Below are positions 7,862-15,856 of a stretch of 64,000 bases of DNA, one piece after another. Numbering within the stretch: position 1 is the first letter of the stretch; each line of letters starts with the position of its first letter. The stretch is from CBFGTV01 sp965652145 (GTDB taxonomy: Bacteria; Bacillota; Clostridia; Peptostreptococcales; Natronincolaceae): assembly GCA_965652145.1 (NCBI GenBank), contig CBFGTV010000008.1, positions 12,334 through 76,333 of the forward strand. The letters run 5' to 3'. The translations under genes and the position numbers were made by a program. The notes beneath the pieces were generated by a model that saw only the letters and a list, made by a program, of their open reading frames with translations, had not been told where the DNA came from and did not search any database.

Positions 7862-8899
7862 TTAACTATATAGTTCTACATAGACCTTTCTCAGCTTTTC
7901 ACTTTCTCGCATGATCTGTAGGGCTATTTCACTGTGGCCCTTGGTATAGCCGTTTCCAATAATCATGGTGGTATCCTGACCCACCCCCTCAGCCCCCAGG
8001 GCTGCCTTGGTAAAGCTGGTGGCCATGCTGAAGAAATAAATCAGCCCATCGGGTTTTGCCGCCAAAATACTGGCCATTTCGGTGTTAGGGACATTGACAC
8101 AGTTAATAACGATGTCGGCCATTTCTCCCTGGGTGATATCCTTAACCTTTTTCATCATTTCAACTGCATTGGTGGCATCTGCGATTAAGTAATCATGGGC
8201 CAGCTCTAATTCCCTGGCTTTTTGAATGGAAGCCTCATCGGGCCCCACGCAAATTACCTGGCCTGTAATGCCCCCTCGCTTTTTAGCTTCATACAAGCAC
8301 AGCATGCCTGACTTTCCCCCACCGCCGATTACAACCACTCGATCGCCCGGCTTAACAAGCTTAGCCGTTTGGGCAGGGGCTCCAGCCACGTCTAAAACAG
8401 ACAATACCAGGTTTTCTGGCAAATCTGTTGGTATAATACTGTAAATTCCGCTCTCAAATAAAACTGCCTTACCCTTAATATCTACCTGATCAATGTCCTT
8501 TCTAATGGCCACAATTTCATCAATTCTTAAGGGTGTTAAGGACAATGATACCAGGGTGGCAATTTTATCACCTACCTTTAAATCGGTTTTTCCCACCAGG
8601 GCATCACCGATTTTTTCAACGGTGCCAATCAGCATTCCCCCGGAGCCCGTTACAGGGTTTTGGTGCTTACCTCTGGTTTCAACGATTTTGAGCATAATTT
8701 CTTTAATTTTTTCCTCATTGCCCCCGGCCTCCTGCTTAATCTGTGTAAAGCTGGCAGAATCAATATTGAGGGTTATTACATCAATTAAAATCTCGTTGTC
8801 GTAAATTTCCATGGTGTTGTCAATTTTTAAAGCAGGCTGAGGCAGTACCCCCTTTGGTTCAATTACCCGATGGGTACCATATGGACATCCTTTTTTCAC
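7862..8899 (-). CDS. kdd: L-erythro-3,5-diaminohexanoate dehydrogenase Kdd
   Basis: NAD(P)-dependent oxidative deamination of 3,5-diaminohexanoate to 5-amino-3-oxohexanoate, the step after KamDE. 345 residues. An alcohol-dehydrogenase-like Rossmann domain is visible at about residues 185-205 (VVVIGGGGKSGML). Translation begins at a GTG behind AAGGGGGAGA. It is the first gene of the operon and follows a sigma-54 promoter at 8982-8997. The next pathway genes, kce and kal, and the CoA transferase are not in the window, so the pathway is split across the genome. Confidence 0.95.
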   Translation of the reverse strand: MKKGCPYGTHRVIEPKGVLPQPALKIDNTMEIYDNEILIDVITLNIDSASFTQIKQEAGGNEEKIKEIMLKIVETRGKHQNPVTGSGGMLIGTVEKIGDALVGKTDLKVGDKIATLVSLSLTPLRIDEIVAIRKDIDQVDIKGKAVLFESGIYSIIPTDLPENLVLSVLDVAGAPAQTAKLVKPGDRVVVIGGGGKSGMLCLYEAKKRGGITGQVICVGPDEASIQKARELELAHDYLIADATNAVEMMKKVKDITQGEMADIVINCVNVPNTEMASILAAKPDGLIYFFSMATSFTKAALGAEGVGQDTTMIIGNGYTKGHSEIALQIMRESEKLRKVYVELYS

Positions 8900-8981
8900 A
8901 CAATCTCCCCCTTACAAATTAATTAAATCAATTTACTATGATTGCTGCTGCAATACAAGTGGTGTTTCTGAAACTACCTTC

Positions 8982-8997
8982 TGCAAATAGTATGCCA
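8982..8997 (-). promoter_or_regulatory. Sigma-54 promoter of the lysine fermentation operon
   Basis: The minus strand reads TGGCATACTATTTGCA, which matches the -24/-12 consensus TGGCAC-N5-TTGCW with one mismatch. The GG and GC dinucleotides have the required spacing. The predicted start site is near 8970, about 70 bp before kdd. The neighbouring gene encodes a sigma-54 activator. A weak inverted repeat TTCAA-N10-TTGAA at 9017-9036 could be part of its upstream site. Confidence 0.85.
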
Positions 8998-9090
8998 CTC
9001 ATCATGGAAAGTACTCTTCAATGGCTTTTCGTTGAAAATACTGAATCTGAATTATTTTAAGGTATATTTTTTGAATAAAAACCTTCAAAA

Positions 9091-9127
9091 AATAAAAAAC
9101 AATCGCCTGATTTTGGGCAATTGTTTT
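9091..9127 (-). terminator. Terminator of the sigma-54 activator gene
   Basis: Twelve-base arms with one mismatch (9096-9107 and 9116-9127) form a stem. On the minus strand a T-rich tract follows (from 9099 leftward). It lies about 60 bp after the activator stop codon and separates that gene from the lysine operon promoter. Confidence 0.75.
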
Positions 9128-9185
9128 AATATAACAATTCTTATAGGAACTGTTTCAGGCTACAACTAAATCTACCCAATTGACC

Positions 9186-10604
9186 TTACTGACGATGCTG
9201 CCAGTAGGGGGCCTTTTTAATGCTATGCTTAGCCATCTTATATTGTAATGTTTGTCTGGGTATTTGCAGATGTTGAGCCGCCAGGGTTACGTTCCCCCTG
9301 ACCTGAAGCAGAGCCTCTTCAATGGCTTTTTTTTCTGCGGCCTCAAGACTTTTTCTAAGGGAGGCAGTGGTGGGCTGCCTTTCCCCCTGACCAAGATTTT
9401 TATATAAATGCTGGGGTAAATCCGTTACTTGAATCTCGTAGCCCTCCAACACATTCATTGCTCCCTCTATCACGTGCTGCAGCTCTCTGACATTGCCGGG
9501 CCAGGAATACTGATAAAATATTTTCCATACCTGGCTGCTGACCTGTTGAACTTGCTTTTTAAGCCTTTCATTATACCGATCAATGAAGTGCTCTACCAGA
9601 GCAGGTAAATCTTCACGACGCTCCTTCAGGTCGGGTACCCTTAAGGAAACCACGTTTAAGCGATAGTATAAATCTTTTCTAAGATATCCTCTTTCCACTG
9701 CCTCCAAGGGGTCCATATTCATAGCAGTAATAATTCTAACATCAACCTCTCTGGTACGAATATCCCCTATCCTTCTAATGGTGGCTTCCTCCAGAACTCT
9801 TAACAGCTTAGCCTGAAGCTCCAGGGGCATGGAATTAATTTCGTCCAGAAACAGAGTTCCGCCATGGGCCAGCTCCAGTAGACCTGGTCGATCCTCGGCA
9901 CCGGTAAAGCTGCCCTTGACAGTACCAAATAAGATTCCCTCTAAAAGCGTAGCAGGCAGGGCGGCACAGTTTTGGGCTATAAAGGGCCTATCTCTTCTTT
10001 GGCTGGCATTATGAATCGATTGAACAATGAGCTCCTTCCCGGTTCCCGTACTGCCATGAACCATGATAGAGGATTGATTTTGTGCGGCCTTGAGGGCCCG
10101 AGCCTTTAAACTTAACATTTCCTGACTTTGACCAATGATATCAACCAGGGTATATTTCGCCGTTCCCCTGGGCGCTTTTTTATGGGCTGGATTTTCCTTC
10201 AACAGCTTTTTTTGAAGCTCCACCACCTTTTCTGAAAGGGCCTTTACTGCGGTGATATCTCGAGAGATTTCCAGGGCCCCCACAATTCGTTCACCCTCAT
10301 AAAGGGGAAGGGAAGAATTAATGGTGGTGATTTTATTTCCTAAGTAATTGACGAAGGTTTGCTGAATGTTCATTAAGGGTTTTCCAGTTCTGATGACCTG
10401 CAGCAGGGTGCTGGTTTCCAGGGTGAGGGATGGATAGATTTCTAAGAGGGAACGGCCAATGGCCTCCTCCTGATTAACATTGTCAAGCCTTGCAGCGGCC
10501 CTGTTACAAAAGAGAATTTTCCCCTTTTTATCAATAATTTGAATTCCTTCAACCACTTGATCAAGTACCATTTTTATCATTCTGCCATTGAAAATCTTAC
10601 TCAT
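9186..10604 (-). CDS. Sigma-54-dependent activator with PAS sensor, likely regulator of lysine fermentation
   Basis: About 472 residues from the ATG at 10604; an in-frame ATG at 10640 is less likely because a promoter and direct repeats lie just upstream. Domains in order: PAS (about 10-120), AAA+ sigma-54 activator (about 160-390) and Fis-type helix-turn-helix (about 435-465). The Walker A is GSTGTGKE, the Walker B GGTLFLDEI, and the sigma-54 contact loop reads GSFTGA instead of GAFTGA. The PAS domain suggests sensing of a small ligand or redox cofactor. It is encoded next to the kdd-kam operon, which has a sigma-54 promoter, so local control is likely. Confidence 0.9.
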   Translation of the reverse strand: MSKIFNGRMIKMVLDQVVEGIQIIDKKGKILFCNRAAARLDNVNQEEAIGRSLLEIYPSLTLETSTLLQVIRTGKPLMNIQQTFVNYLGNKITTINSSLPLYEGERIVGALEISRDITAVKALSEKVVELQKKLLKENPAHKKAPRGTAKYTLVDIIGQSQEMLSLKARALKAAQNQSSIMVHGSTGTGKELIVQSIHNASQRRDRPFIAQNCAALPATLLEGILFGTVKGSFTGAEDRPGLLELAHGGTLFLDEINSMPLELQAKLLRVLEEATIRRIGDIRTREVDVRIITAMNMDPLEAVERGYLRKDLYYRLNVVSLRVPDLKERREDLPALVEHFIDRYNERLKKQVQQVSSQVWKIFYQYSWPGNVRELQHVIEGAMNVLEGYEIQVTDLPQHLYKNLGQGERQPTTASLRKSLEAAEKKAIEEALLQVRGNVTLAAQHLQIPRQTLQYKMAKHSIKKAPYWQHRQ

Positions 10605-10613
10605 AGACCCACC

Positions 10614-10648
10614 GCCCATTTTTCGGCTTTTTAAGCCCATTTTTCGGC
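10614..10648. repeat. Two 14-bp direct repeats upstream of the activator start
   Basis: GCCCATTTTTCGGC occurs at 10614-10627 and again at 10635-10648, exactly 21 bp apart, about two helical turns. They lie between the -10 element and the likely start codon, a position suited to a repressor or autoregulatory site, but a simple tandem duplication is also possible. Confidence 0.6.
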
Positions 10649-10661
10649 ACTTCTTGTTAGT

Positions 10662-10690
10662 ATTTTATCAGATTTAATAAAAGATTTCAA
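10662..10690 (-). promoter_or_regulatory. Sigma-A promoter of the activator gene
   Basis: On the minus strand TTGAAA (10685-10690) and TAAAAT (10662-10667) are separated by 17 bp. The start site would fall near 10655, within the first direct repeat. Confidence 0.65.
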
Positions 10691-10752
10691 ATTGAATTAA
10701 AATTTGATGGGTTATACCAGTCATAATTTACTATTGTTGAAGTTTTGATAGC

Positions 10753-10790
10753 AAAAAAGCACTTGTCTGCTCTATTGTTGCAGACAGTGC
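10753..10790 (-). terminator. Terminator of the RNA methyltransferase gene
   Basis: Arms at 10759-10770 and 10780-10790 pair almost fully (GCACTTGTCTGC with GCAGACAGTGC, one bulge). On the minus strand a six-T run follows at once. Confidence 0.85.
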
Positions 10791-10796
10791 CTTTCA

Positions 10797-11933
10797 TTAC
10801 TCCTGGGGTGGTCTTGGGCCAGGATATTGATAATATGTACATTCAATTCTTCCGTTATACAGCTTTCTTCTTCGACCTGCCTTTTTTCCGTAAAGACTTT
10901 CAAATTCCGGGTGGGAGGTTATGATGTAATGGGACCAGGTGTCAAGCTTTGAAAAAACCTCACCCATTTTTCGGTAGAGTGCTGCTACCTCCCTTTGTTC
11001 CCCCAGTCTTTCACCATAGGGTGGGTTGCAGATGATACAGCCATAGTCAAATCTGGAACGAAGCTCTGCAACGGATAGCTTTTGAACATGAATATCTGTC
11101 TCCAGCTGGGCCTCTTCTATATGGTACCGGGCCAGCTTCAATACTTCACCGTCTATGTCTGACCCATAGATCCGAAGGGGGCGGTCAAACATTGCCAGGT
11201 CATGGGTTTCCCTTCGGGCCTCTCTCCAAAGCTCCCGGGGAATCACAGGCCATTCCTCTGAGGCAAAGTTTCTGTTTATGCCCGGTGCAATATTCTTTCC
11301 AATCAAGGCTGCCTCAATAGGAATGGTACCGGAGCCGCAAAAAGGGTCAATCAATACTCGGTCTGCATTCCAGTAGCTCAGTTGAATCAGGCCTGCCGCC
11401 AGTGTTTCCTTTAAGGGGGCACGATTAGAAAGGGTTCTGTAGCCCCGCTTGTGGAGCCCTGCTCCACTGGTGTCTATTGTCAGGGTAGCCATATCATTTA
11501 AGAGTGCCACCTCAATTCGATATTTGGCAGCGGTTTCTTCAAACCATTCCCGCTTATACTTGGCCTTTAGCTTTTCAACAACAGCCTTTTTTACAATGGC
11601 CTGACAGTCTGGCACGCTGGAAAGCTTTGATCGTACCGATTTCCCCTCCACAGGGAATTCCCCATCCTCTGGAATCCATTGCTCCCAGGGCAGGGCCTTG
11701 GTCTTTTCAAAGAGTTCATCGAAGGTAAGGGCTTTAAACTCCCCCAGCTTCACCAAAACCCGATCGGCGCTCCTTAACCAGAGATTGCCCCTGCATATGG
11801 CAGAAAGGTCGCCCTGAAAGGTAACTTTTCCGTTTTCCACCGCCACCTCCTGGTAGCCCAAAGCCTTTACTTCCCTTGCCACCACAGCCTCTAATCCAAA
11901 GGCAGCCGTGGCAATTAATTGTATTTGATTCAT
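10797..11933 (-). CDS. THUMP-domain class I SAM-dependent RNA methyltransferase (YpsC/RlmL-like)
   Basis: 378 residues. The N-terminal 150 or so residues fit a ferredoxin-like plus THUMP RNA-binding region. The C-terminal part is a Rossmann methyltransferase with a VLIDPFCGSGTIPIEA SAM motif and the NPPYGE motif of N6-adenine or N2-guanine methyltransferases. It resembles the N-terminal methyltransferase of E. coli RlmL and B. subtilis YpsC, which target 23S rRNA; the exact base modified here cannot be read from sequence. The ribosome binding site GGGAGGG precedes the ATG at 11933. It is a single-gene unit with its own terminator. Confidence 0.9.
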   Translation of the reverse strand: MNQIQLIATAAFGLEAVVAREVKALGYQEVAVENGKVTFQGDLSAICRGNLWLRSADRVLVKLGEFKALTFDELFEKTKALPWEQWIPEDGEFPVEGKSVRSKLSSVPDCQAIVKKAVVEKLKAKYKREWFEETAAKYRIEVALLNDMATLTIDTSGAGLHKRGYRTLSNRAPLKETLAAGLIQLSYWNADRVLIDPFCGSGTIPIEAALIGKNIAPGINRNFASEEWPVIPRELWREARRETHDLAMFDRPLRIYGSDIDGEVLKLARYHIEEAQLETDIHVQKLSVAELRSRFDYGCIICNPPYGERLGEQREVAALYRKMGEVFSKLDTWSHYIITSHPEFESLYGKKAGRRRKLYNGRIECTYYQYPGPRPPQE

Positions 11934-12071
11934 GGTTTCCCTCCCATTATTGGCAATTTTAATCTCACCTTATCATATTATTTCTGTCTAAATTCGTCAA
12001 TTAAAGAATATATCAGCGGCAATCTAAGTTAATCTTTCTGATACTGTCGGGGAATGTCAAGCATTTTTCCT

Positions 12072-12099
12072 TTGATTTCCACCCAACTTAGGCTATAAT
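12072..12099 (+). promoter_or_regulatory. Promoter of the small membrane protein gene
   Basis: TTGATT (12072-12077) and a perfect TATAAT (12094-12099) are 16 bp apart, 35 bp before the ATG at 12134. Confidence 0.6.
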
Positions 12100-12133
12100 G
12101 AACTATATCTGCTAAAAGGATGGGAGGCAAAGG

Positions 12134-12259
12134 ATGAAAAGACTACGTATACATATTTTTATTGCTACTTTAATTTTATTATTAGCCATTACCTGCTTCA
12201 GTATTTATATTGATCATTTTCAACCCACGGCTGCCATAGAGCTGAACAGTCATACTTAA
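12134..12259 (+). CDS. Small single-pass membrane protein, 41 residues
   Basis: Begins MKRLRIHIF, followed by one hydrophobic segment (about residues 8-25) and a short polar tail ending NSHT. A positive N-terminus before the helix suggests an N-in orientation or an uncleaved export signal. It has a full set of expression signals: a TATAAT promoter, GGGAGG ribosome binding site ten bases before the ATG, and a terminator 60 bp downstream. No family recognised. The neighbours on both sides are on the opposite strand, so it is a stand-alone unit. Confidence 0.55.
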   Translation: MKRLRIHIFIATLILLLAITCFSIYIDHFQPTAAIELNSHT

Positions 12260-12316
12260 TTGTAACTACCTTGTACACCGAGCCTAATATAACTTTGGTC
12301 TTCCTTACTTAATGTT

Positions 12317-12369
12317 AGAAAAGCCAGCATCACCCGTATATCAATACAGGTTTGCCGGCTTTTCTTTTT
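12317..12369 (+). terminator. Rho-independent terminator
   Basis: AGAAAAGCC (12317-12325) pairs with GGCTTTTCT (12357-12365), with further inner pairing (GCA..CACC with GGTTTGC), followed by five T. It ends the small membrane protein transcript. Confidence 0.8.
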
Positions 12370-12462
12370 GCTTATTGAGTGGCTATCTACTTGTTTCTCA
12401 TATAAAACACCAACTACATATCCAACCGAAAAAATATTCCCTTGGTTTAACTATCAATGTTG

Positions 12463-13290
12463 CTAATTGATACTTTTTTTGTAAATCCTTATCTGAAGCC
12501 CTTCCTCATAATCAATATCGTCCTCTTCAGTAGATGATTGGTTTAGCAGTTTTTTATCAACCTCCTCCGGCGGGTGGTTCAGGGCGAATTCTAATCGGTG
12601 CAACAGCTCACCACTTTCTATATCATCCGGCGTAACATTAATCACATTAATTGCAGTCTCATCACCTCTCAGATACAGGCTATAGCTGGTAAAACCATAG
12701 CCTGCCCCGGCCAGCACTTCATGAACCCTGACCAAAATGGCCTCAATTCCTTCCATCGTTTCATCCTCTAGGAAAGCATTCATATAGAGGGTAAAGTCAA
12801 TGGGTAAGGATTGATCATATTCCATATCTAATTGAACAGCTTCATTCTGTTCTTCGTATTCCCATTTCTCGACCATTGGGCTGACTTCAAGGTCTTGAAG
12901 CTCAGGTATTGCTGCCAAAATCGGTGTAATTTCCTGTTCAAGCTCCTTTTCTAAACGAGCTAAGGTATTATACTTCCTCAATACATTGACATCATAATCA
13001 TCCCGAATAATTTTACCCCTACGATAAGAAATATTAAATCTTGTATCGATGCTGGTTTTAGACCTTGCCCTGACCATATATTCATTAAACTTAAAATTAT
13101 AGACCGGTCTTTCAAGTACTAAGTCAAGATGAGAATAATGCTCCTCAGCATAGGCTCTTACGGCCCTAGCGGCCAGGGCCGCCGAAACGGGATTGCCTAA
13201 AAAGGCATTGGCCAGAGAGCCAATTATTCCAATCAATATCATGGCCAATATAAAGGCTCCAATTTTTAAGCCCATTCTTTTCTTATTCAT
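12463..13290 (-). CDS. Membrane-anchored protein of the ECF sigma operon, unknown function
   Basis: 275 residues: one N-terminal transmembrane helix (about 8-30) followed by a hydrophilic, acidic domain presumed to be outside the cell. Composition and layout recall YfjL-like proteins, but I do not assign it. The ATG overlaps the stop of the anti-sigma gene by four bases (ATGA), so the three genes 14334-12463 form one translationally coupled operon. A role in sensing or in output of the ECF system is inferred from this context only. Confidence 0.75.
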   Translation of the reverse strand: MNKKRMGLKIGAFILAMILIGIIGSLANAFLGNPVSAALAARAVRAYAEEHYSHLDLVLERPVYNFKFNEYMVRARSKTSIDTRFNISYRRGKIIRDDYDVNVLRKYNTLARLEKELEQEITPILAAIPELQDLEVSPMVEKWEYEEQNEAVQLDMEYDQSLPIDFTLYMNAFLEDETMEGIEAILVRVHEVLAGAGYGFTSYSLYLRGDETAINVINVTPDDIESGELLHRLEFALNHPPEEVDKKLLNQSSTEEDDIDYEEGLQIRIYKKSIN

Positions 13291-13850
13291 AGCTTTTCCT
13301 CTTTTCTCAAGGCAAATTTAAGTAAAGCGCCAATTACTGCTCCTATCAGGGTAAGAATCGTATAAATACCAGTTAGAATTAAAGGGGCCGATAATATGAG
13401 AAGCCCTCCTTCTTCAAGTATATTTCCTTCAAAAATCATTTGCAATAGAATCCAACTATAGGAGGCCAGAAAAACACCGAAGGGCCCATAAATCCATTTT
13501 TTTTTCAAAATCAGATAAGATAAGCAGCCTATGACAGGCATTAAAATAAAGTTGTAAAACATACCCTGGGTATTAGACAGAAAAACCCCCAATATTGTAC
13601 CACATACGAGCAGTGCCATTCCCATTAAAAATAAGCTTCTTTTTACTTTGAAAATGATTTTCTGATCATCAAGCTGATAATTGACTGTTGCATCTGTCTG
13701 ATCTTCATGAAAAATTCTTTTGCAGTCTTCACAGACCTGAATATGATCATAGACCAGTTTGACACTATCGTCACTGGCAACATGATCCTTTACCAGGGGA
13801 ATTAAATCCATACATACATCGCAGGATATATTGGAATTTTCACTTGTCAT
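13287..13850 (-). CDS. Zinc-finger anti-sigma factor with membrane domain
   Basis: 187 residues. The N-terminal 45 residues carry a zinc anti-sigma signature (an upstream Cys pair CDVC, then HIQVCEDC, which gives HxxxCxxC). About four transmembrane helices follow (about 70-180). Proteins of this kind bind the ECF sigma factor at the membrane and release it on a signal. The gene overlaps the sigma gene by 11 bp and the next gene by 4 bp. What signal it senses cannot be read from sequence. Confidence 0.85.
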   Translation of the reverse strand: MTSENSNISCDVCMDLIPLVKDHVASDDSVKLVYDHIQVCEDCKRIFHEDQTDATVNYQLDDQKIIFKVKRSLFLMGMALLVCGTILGVFLSNTQGMFYNFILMPVIGCLSYLILKKKWIYGPFGVFLASYSWILLQMIFEGNILEEGGLLILSAPLILTGIYTILTLIGAVIGALLKFALRKEEKL

Positions 13851-14334
13851 ATAGTTCCTCCTTTCTCAGTACGGATCTAAGCCATTTTTTTGTTCTAAAA
13901 TCAATGACCCTGGCAGAGCTTTCAGTAACGCCTGCCTTTGCCGCTATGACACTGTAGGCGTAGCCCTCTGCCCGCATATAGACAATGGTTCGGGTTCTTT
14001 CATCCCGCTGATCTAGAATTTCTTTTATTCTGTTAAGGGTTTCCAGGTTAATCATACTTTCTTCAACAGAATCTAAAACATAAATAGAAAGCAAGTCATT
14101 GAATTCTACAGTGGGCCGTTGTCTTTTCAAATGCCTTAACCATCTATTTCTGGCAATACCAAAAAGCCATGTCTTAATGGAGGATTCTCCTTTAAAGGTC
14201 GGAAGGGCCCCGATGGCTGTCAAAAAGGTTTCAGAAACCAAGTCCTCTGAAAGGGTCGGATGATGTGTCAGGCTCATTATATAATTAAATAAATCTTGAC
14301 TATACTGTTGATATAGCTTTTCTATTTGAGACAC
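13840..14334 (-). CDS. ECF-type RNA polymerase sigma factor
   Basis: 164 residues, typical ECF length. Region 2 includes the segment SEDLVSETFLTAI and the aromatic patch KTWLFGIARNRW. Region 4 is a helix-turn-helix near residues 115-150 (YSVIAAKAGVTESSARVIDFR). It is the first gene of an operon with its anti-sigma factor and a membrane-anchored protein, a common layout for envelope stress systems. A possible autoregulated promoter lies at 14354-14384. Confidence 0.92.
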   Translation of the reverse strand: MSQIEKLYQQYSQDLFNYIMSLTHHPTLSEDLVSETFLTAIGALPTFKGESSIKTWLFGIARNRWLRHLKRQRPTVEFNDLLSIYVLDSVEESMINLETLNRIKEILDQRDERTRTIVYMRAEGYAYSVIAAKAGVTESSARVIDFRTKKWLRSVLRKEELYDK

Positions 14335-14353
14335 GAAAATCCCCCTTTCTATA

Positions 14354-14384
14354 GATTAGTCACCAAAACAGGGCTTTCGTTACA
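14354..14384 (-). promoter_or_regulatory. Possible autoregulated ECF promoter
   Basis: On the minus strand a TGTAAC element (14379-14384) is followed by 16 bp and then GTGAC, resembling the AAC...CGT layout of ECF promoters, 20 bp before the sigma gene. The -10 match is poor, so this is tentative. Confidence 0.35.
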
Positions 14385-14439
14385 GCTTTTAATTACATTT
14401 TTTAATAAAAAACAAAAAAATTCAAAAAAACTACTTTAT

Positions 14440-14479
14440 CTGTCGTAGTAATTATGGTAAGATTAGATTACTACGACAG
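14440..14479 (+). promoter_or_regulatory. Operator of the PadR operon: perfect 13-bp inverted repeat
   Basis: CTGTCGTAGTAAT (14440-14452) and its exact complement ATTACTACGACAG (14467-14479) are separated by 14 bp. A weak promoter (TTTATC 14435-14440, TAAGAT 14458-14463, 17-bp spacer) is embedded in it, so a bound repressor would block polymerase. It lies 30 bp before the padR start, as expected for autoregulation. Confidence 0.75.
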
Positions 14480-14508
14480 GTGCAGTAAATAGTAAAGGAG
14501 GAAAGACT

Positions 14509-14838
14509 TTGATCAGCAGCGACGTTATTAGAGGCTACAATGATACAATTATCCTCTGCATACTCCTTGAAGGTGAATCCTATGGCTATGAAATTTCTAA
14601 AAAAATTAGAGAGCACTCAAAGGAAAAATACATTATAAAGGAGACTACCCTTTACTCTGCCTTTAACCGGCTGGAAAAGAACGGCTATATTGAAGCCTTT
14701 TATTTAGATGAAACCTTTGGAAAAAGACGTACCTATTATCGTATTACTCCAAAGGGACTGGCCTACTATGAGGAAAAATGTGCTGAATGGAATTTAACGA
14801 AGGATGTTATCAATCGATTTATAAAGGAGATGAAGTAA
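14509..14838 (+). CDS. PadR-family transcriptional regulator
   Basis: 109 residues, TTG start behind AAAGGAGG. The winged helix-turn-helix covers residues 10-80 (ILCILLEGESYGYEISKKI, then TLYSAFNRLEKNGYI), with a short C-terminal dimer helix, as in the small PadR class. It is followed after one base by a HAAS-domain membrane protein, a very common pairing in which PadR represses its own operon. The perfect palindrome at 14440-14479 is the likely operator. Confidence 0.92.
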   Translation: MISSDVIRGYNDTIILCILLEGESYGYEISKKIREHSKEKYIIKETTLYSAFNRLEKNGYIEAFYLDETFGKRRTYYRITPKGLAYYEEKCAEWNLTKDVINRFIKEMK

Positions 14839-14839
14839 A

Positions 14840-15793
14840 TTGGAAACTATTCAAAATTATCTGGACAATCTTTTTGCCAATCTGCCTAAAACAAAGGAAA
14901 TACTTCACATTAAACAGGAGCTTTTGTACAGCATGGAGGAAAAATATCTTGAGCTAAAGCATGATGGCAAATCTGAAAATGAAGCCATCGGTATTGTTAT
15001 CTCAGAATTTGGCAACATTGACGAGCTTATTGATGAATTAGGCATTAAGGTGGAAGATACGCCTCCAGCAGCTCCCACTGTTTCAAAGGATGAAGCAGAG
15101 GATTTTTTATTTATTAAAAAGAAATCTGGGAAATGGATTGGCTTAGGTGTATTTTTTTGTATATTAGGCCCGGCCATTTTAATTTTATTGATCGGCCTTA
15201 CCGGCAGCACGGCCTCAAGCCTGGGTATTACCCTTGGGCTTATTATTCTACTTTCCTTAATTACAGTAGCCGTTGGTCTATTTGTTTATTCTTCCAATAA
15301 ATTAGAACCCTATCAATACCTGGAAAATGGTGTTTTTCATCTGCCCACCCAGCTTAAAATGGAAATCCAACAGCGGAAAAAAGATTATTTACCTACCCTA
15401 ACCATCAGTACCATTATAGGTATAGGGCTATGTATTATTTCTCCCATTACTGTTATTGCCGCCTCTTCCCTTGGTGAGAAGGTAACAATCTATGGTGTAG
15501 TGGCCCTATTGCTATTAATCGCCACGGCGATTTATATTTTAATTTTTTCCAGTACTCAAAAGGAAGGCTACAACATATTACTTCAAGAGGAAGAATTTGA
15601 TGTTAAAGTGAAAGAAGAAGACAGGGTCATTGGTGTAGTGGCTTCCATTGTATGGCCCGTTGCCTTATGTATTTTCCTTGTAAGCGGCCTAGTTTACGGT
15701 AGTTGGCATATCAATTGGGTTATTTTCCCCATTACAGGAATCCTTTTTGGTGCCTTTTGCGGTGTTTATAATAATTTAAAAAAACCTTCTTAA
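14840..15793 (+). CDS. HAAS/permease-prefix-domain membrane protein, PadR partner
   Basis: 317 residues from a TTG start one base after the padR stop, with AAGGAGA ahead. The N-terminal 70 residues fit the HAAS/DUF1700-type helical domain (IQNYLDNLFANLPKTKE... FGNIDELIDELG). About six transmembrane helices follow in three pairs (about 95-145, 190-235 and 265-310). These proteins accompany PadR regulators widely; their function is not established. A terminator follows at 15812. Confidence 0.85.
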   Translation: METIQNYLDNLFANLPKTKEILHIKQELLYSMEEKYLELKHDGKSENEAIGIVISEFGNIDELIDELGIKVEDTPPAAPTVSKDEAEDFLFIKKKSGKWIGLGVFFCILGPAILILLIGLTGSTASSLGITLGLIILLSLITVAVGLFVYSSNKLEPYQYLENGVFHLPTQLKMEIQQRKKDYLPTLTISTIIGIGLCIISPITVIAASSLGEKVTIYGVVALLLLIATAIYILIFSSTQKEGYNILLQEEEFDVKVKEEDRVIGVVASIVWPVALCIFLVSGLVYGSWHINWVIFPITGILFGAFCGVYNNLKKPS

Positions 15794-15811
15794 AATCAAA
15801 ATGATAGGGTG

Positions 15812-15849
15812 TCCAGCACTGATATTAAAACTCATGTGCTGGATTTTTC
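15812..15849 (+). terminator. Terminator of the padR operon
   Basis: TCCAGCAC (15812-15819) pairs with GTGCTGGA (15836-15843), followed by TTTTTCTTT. Confidence 0.85.
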
Positions 15850-15856
15850 TTTCGCT

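Noticed and set aside
9128..9153. CAATTCTTATAGGAACTG resembles the CRISPR repeat core at 1221-1250
   Set aside because: One base is missing, several differ, and there is no second copy or spacer pattern nearby. Most likely chance in AT-rich sequence.
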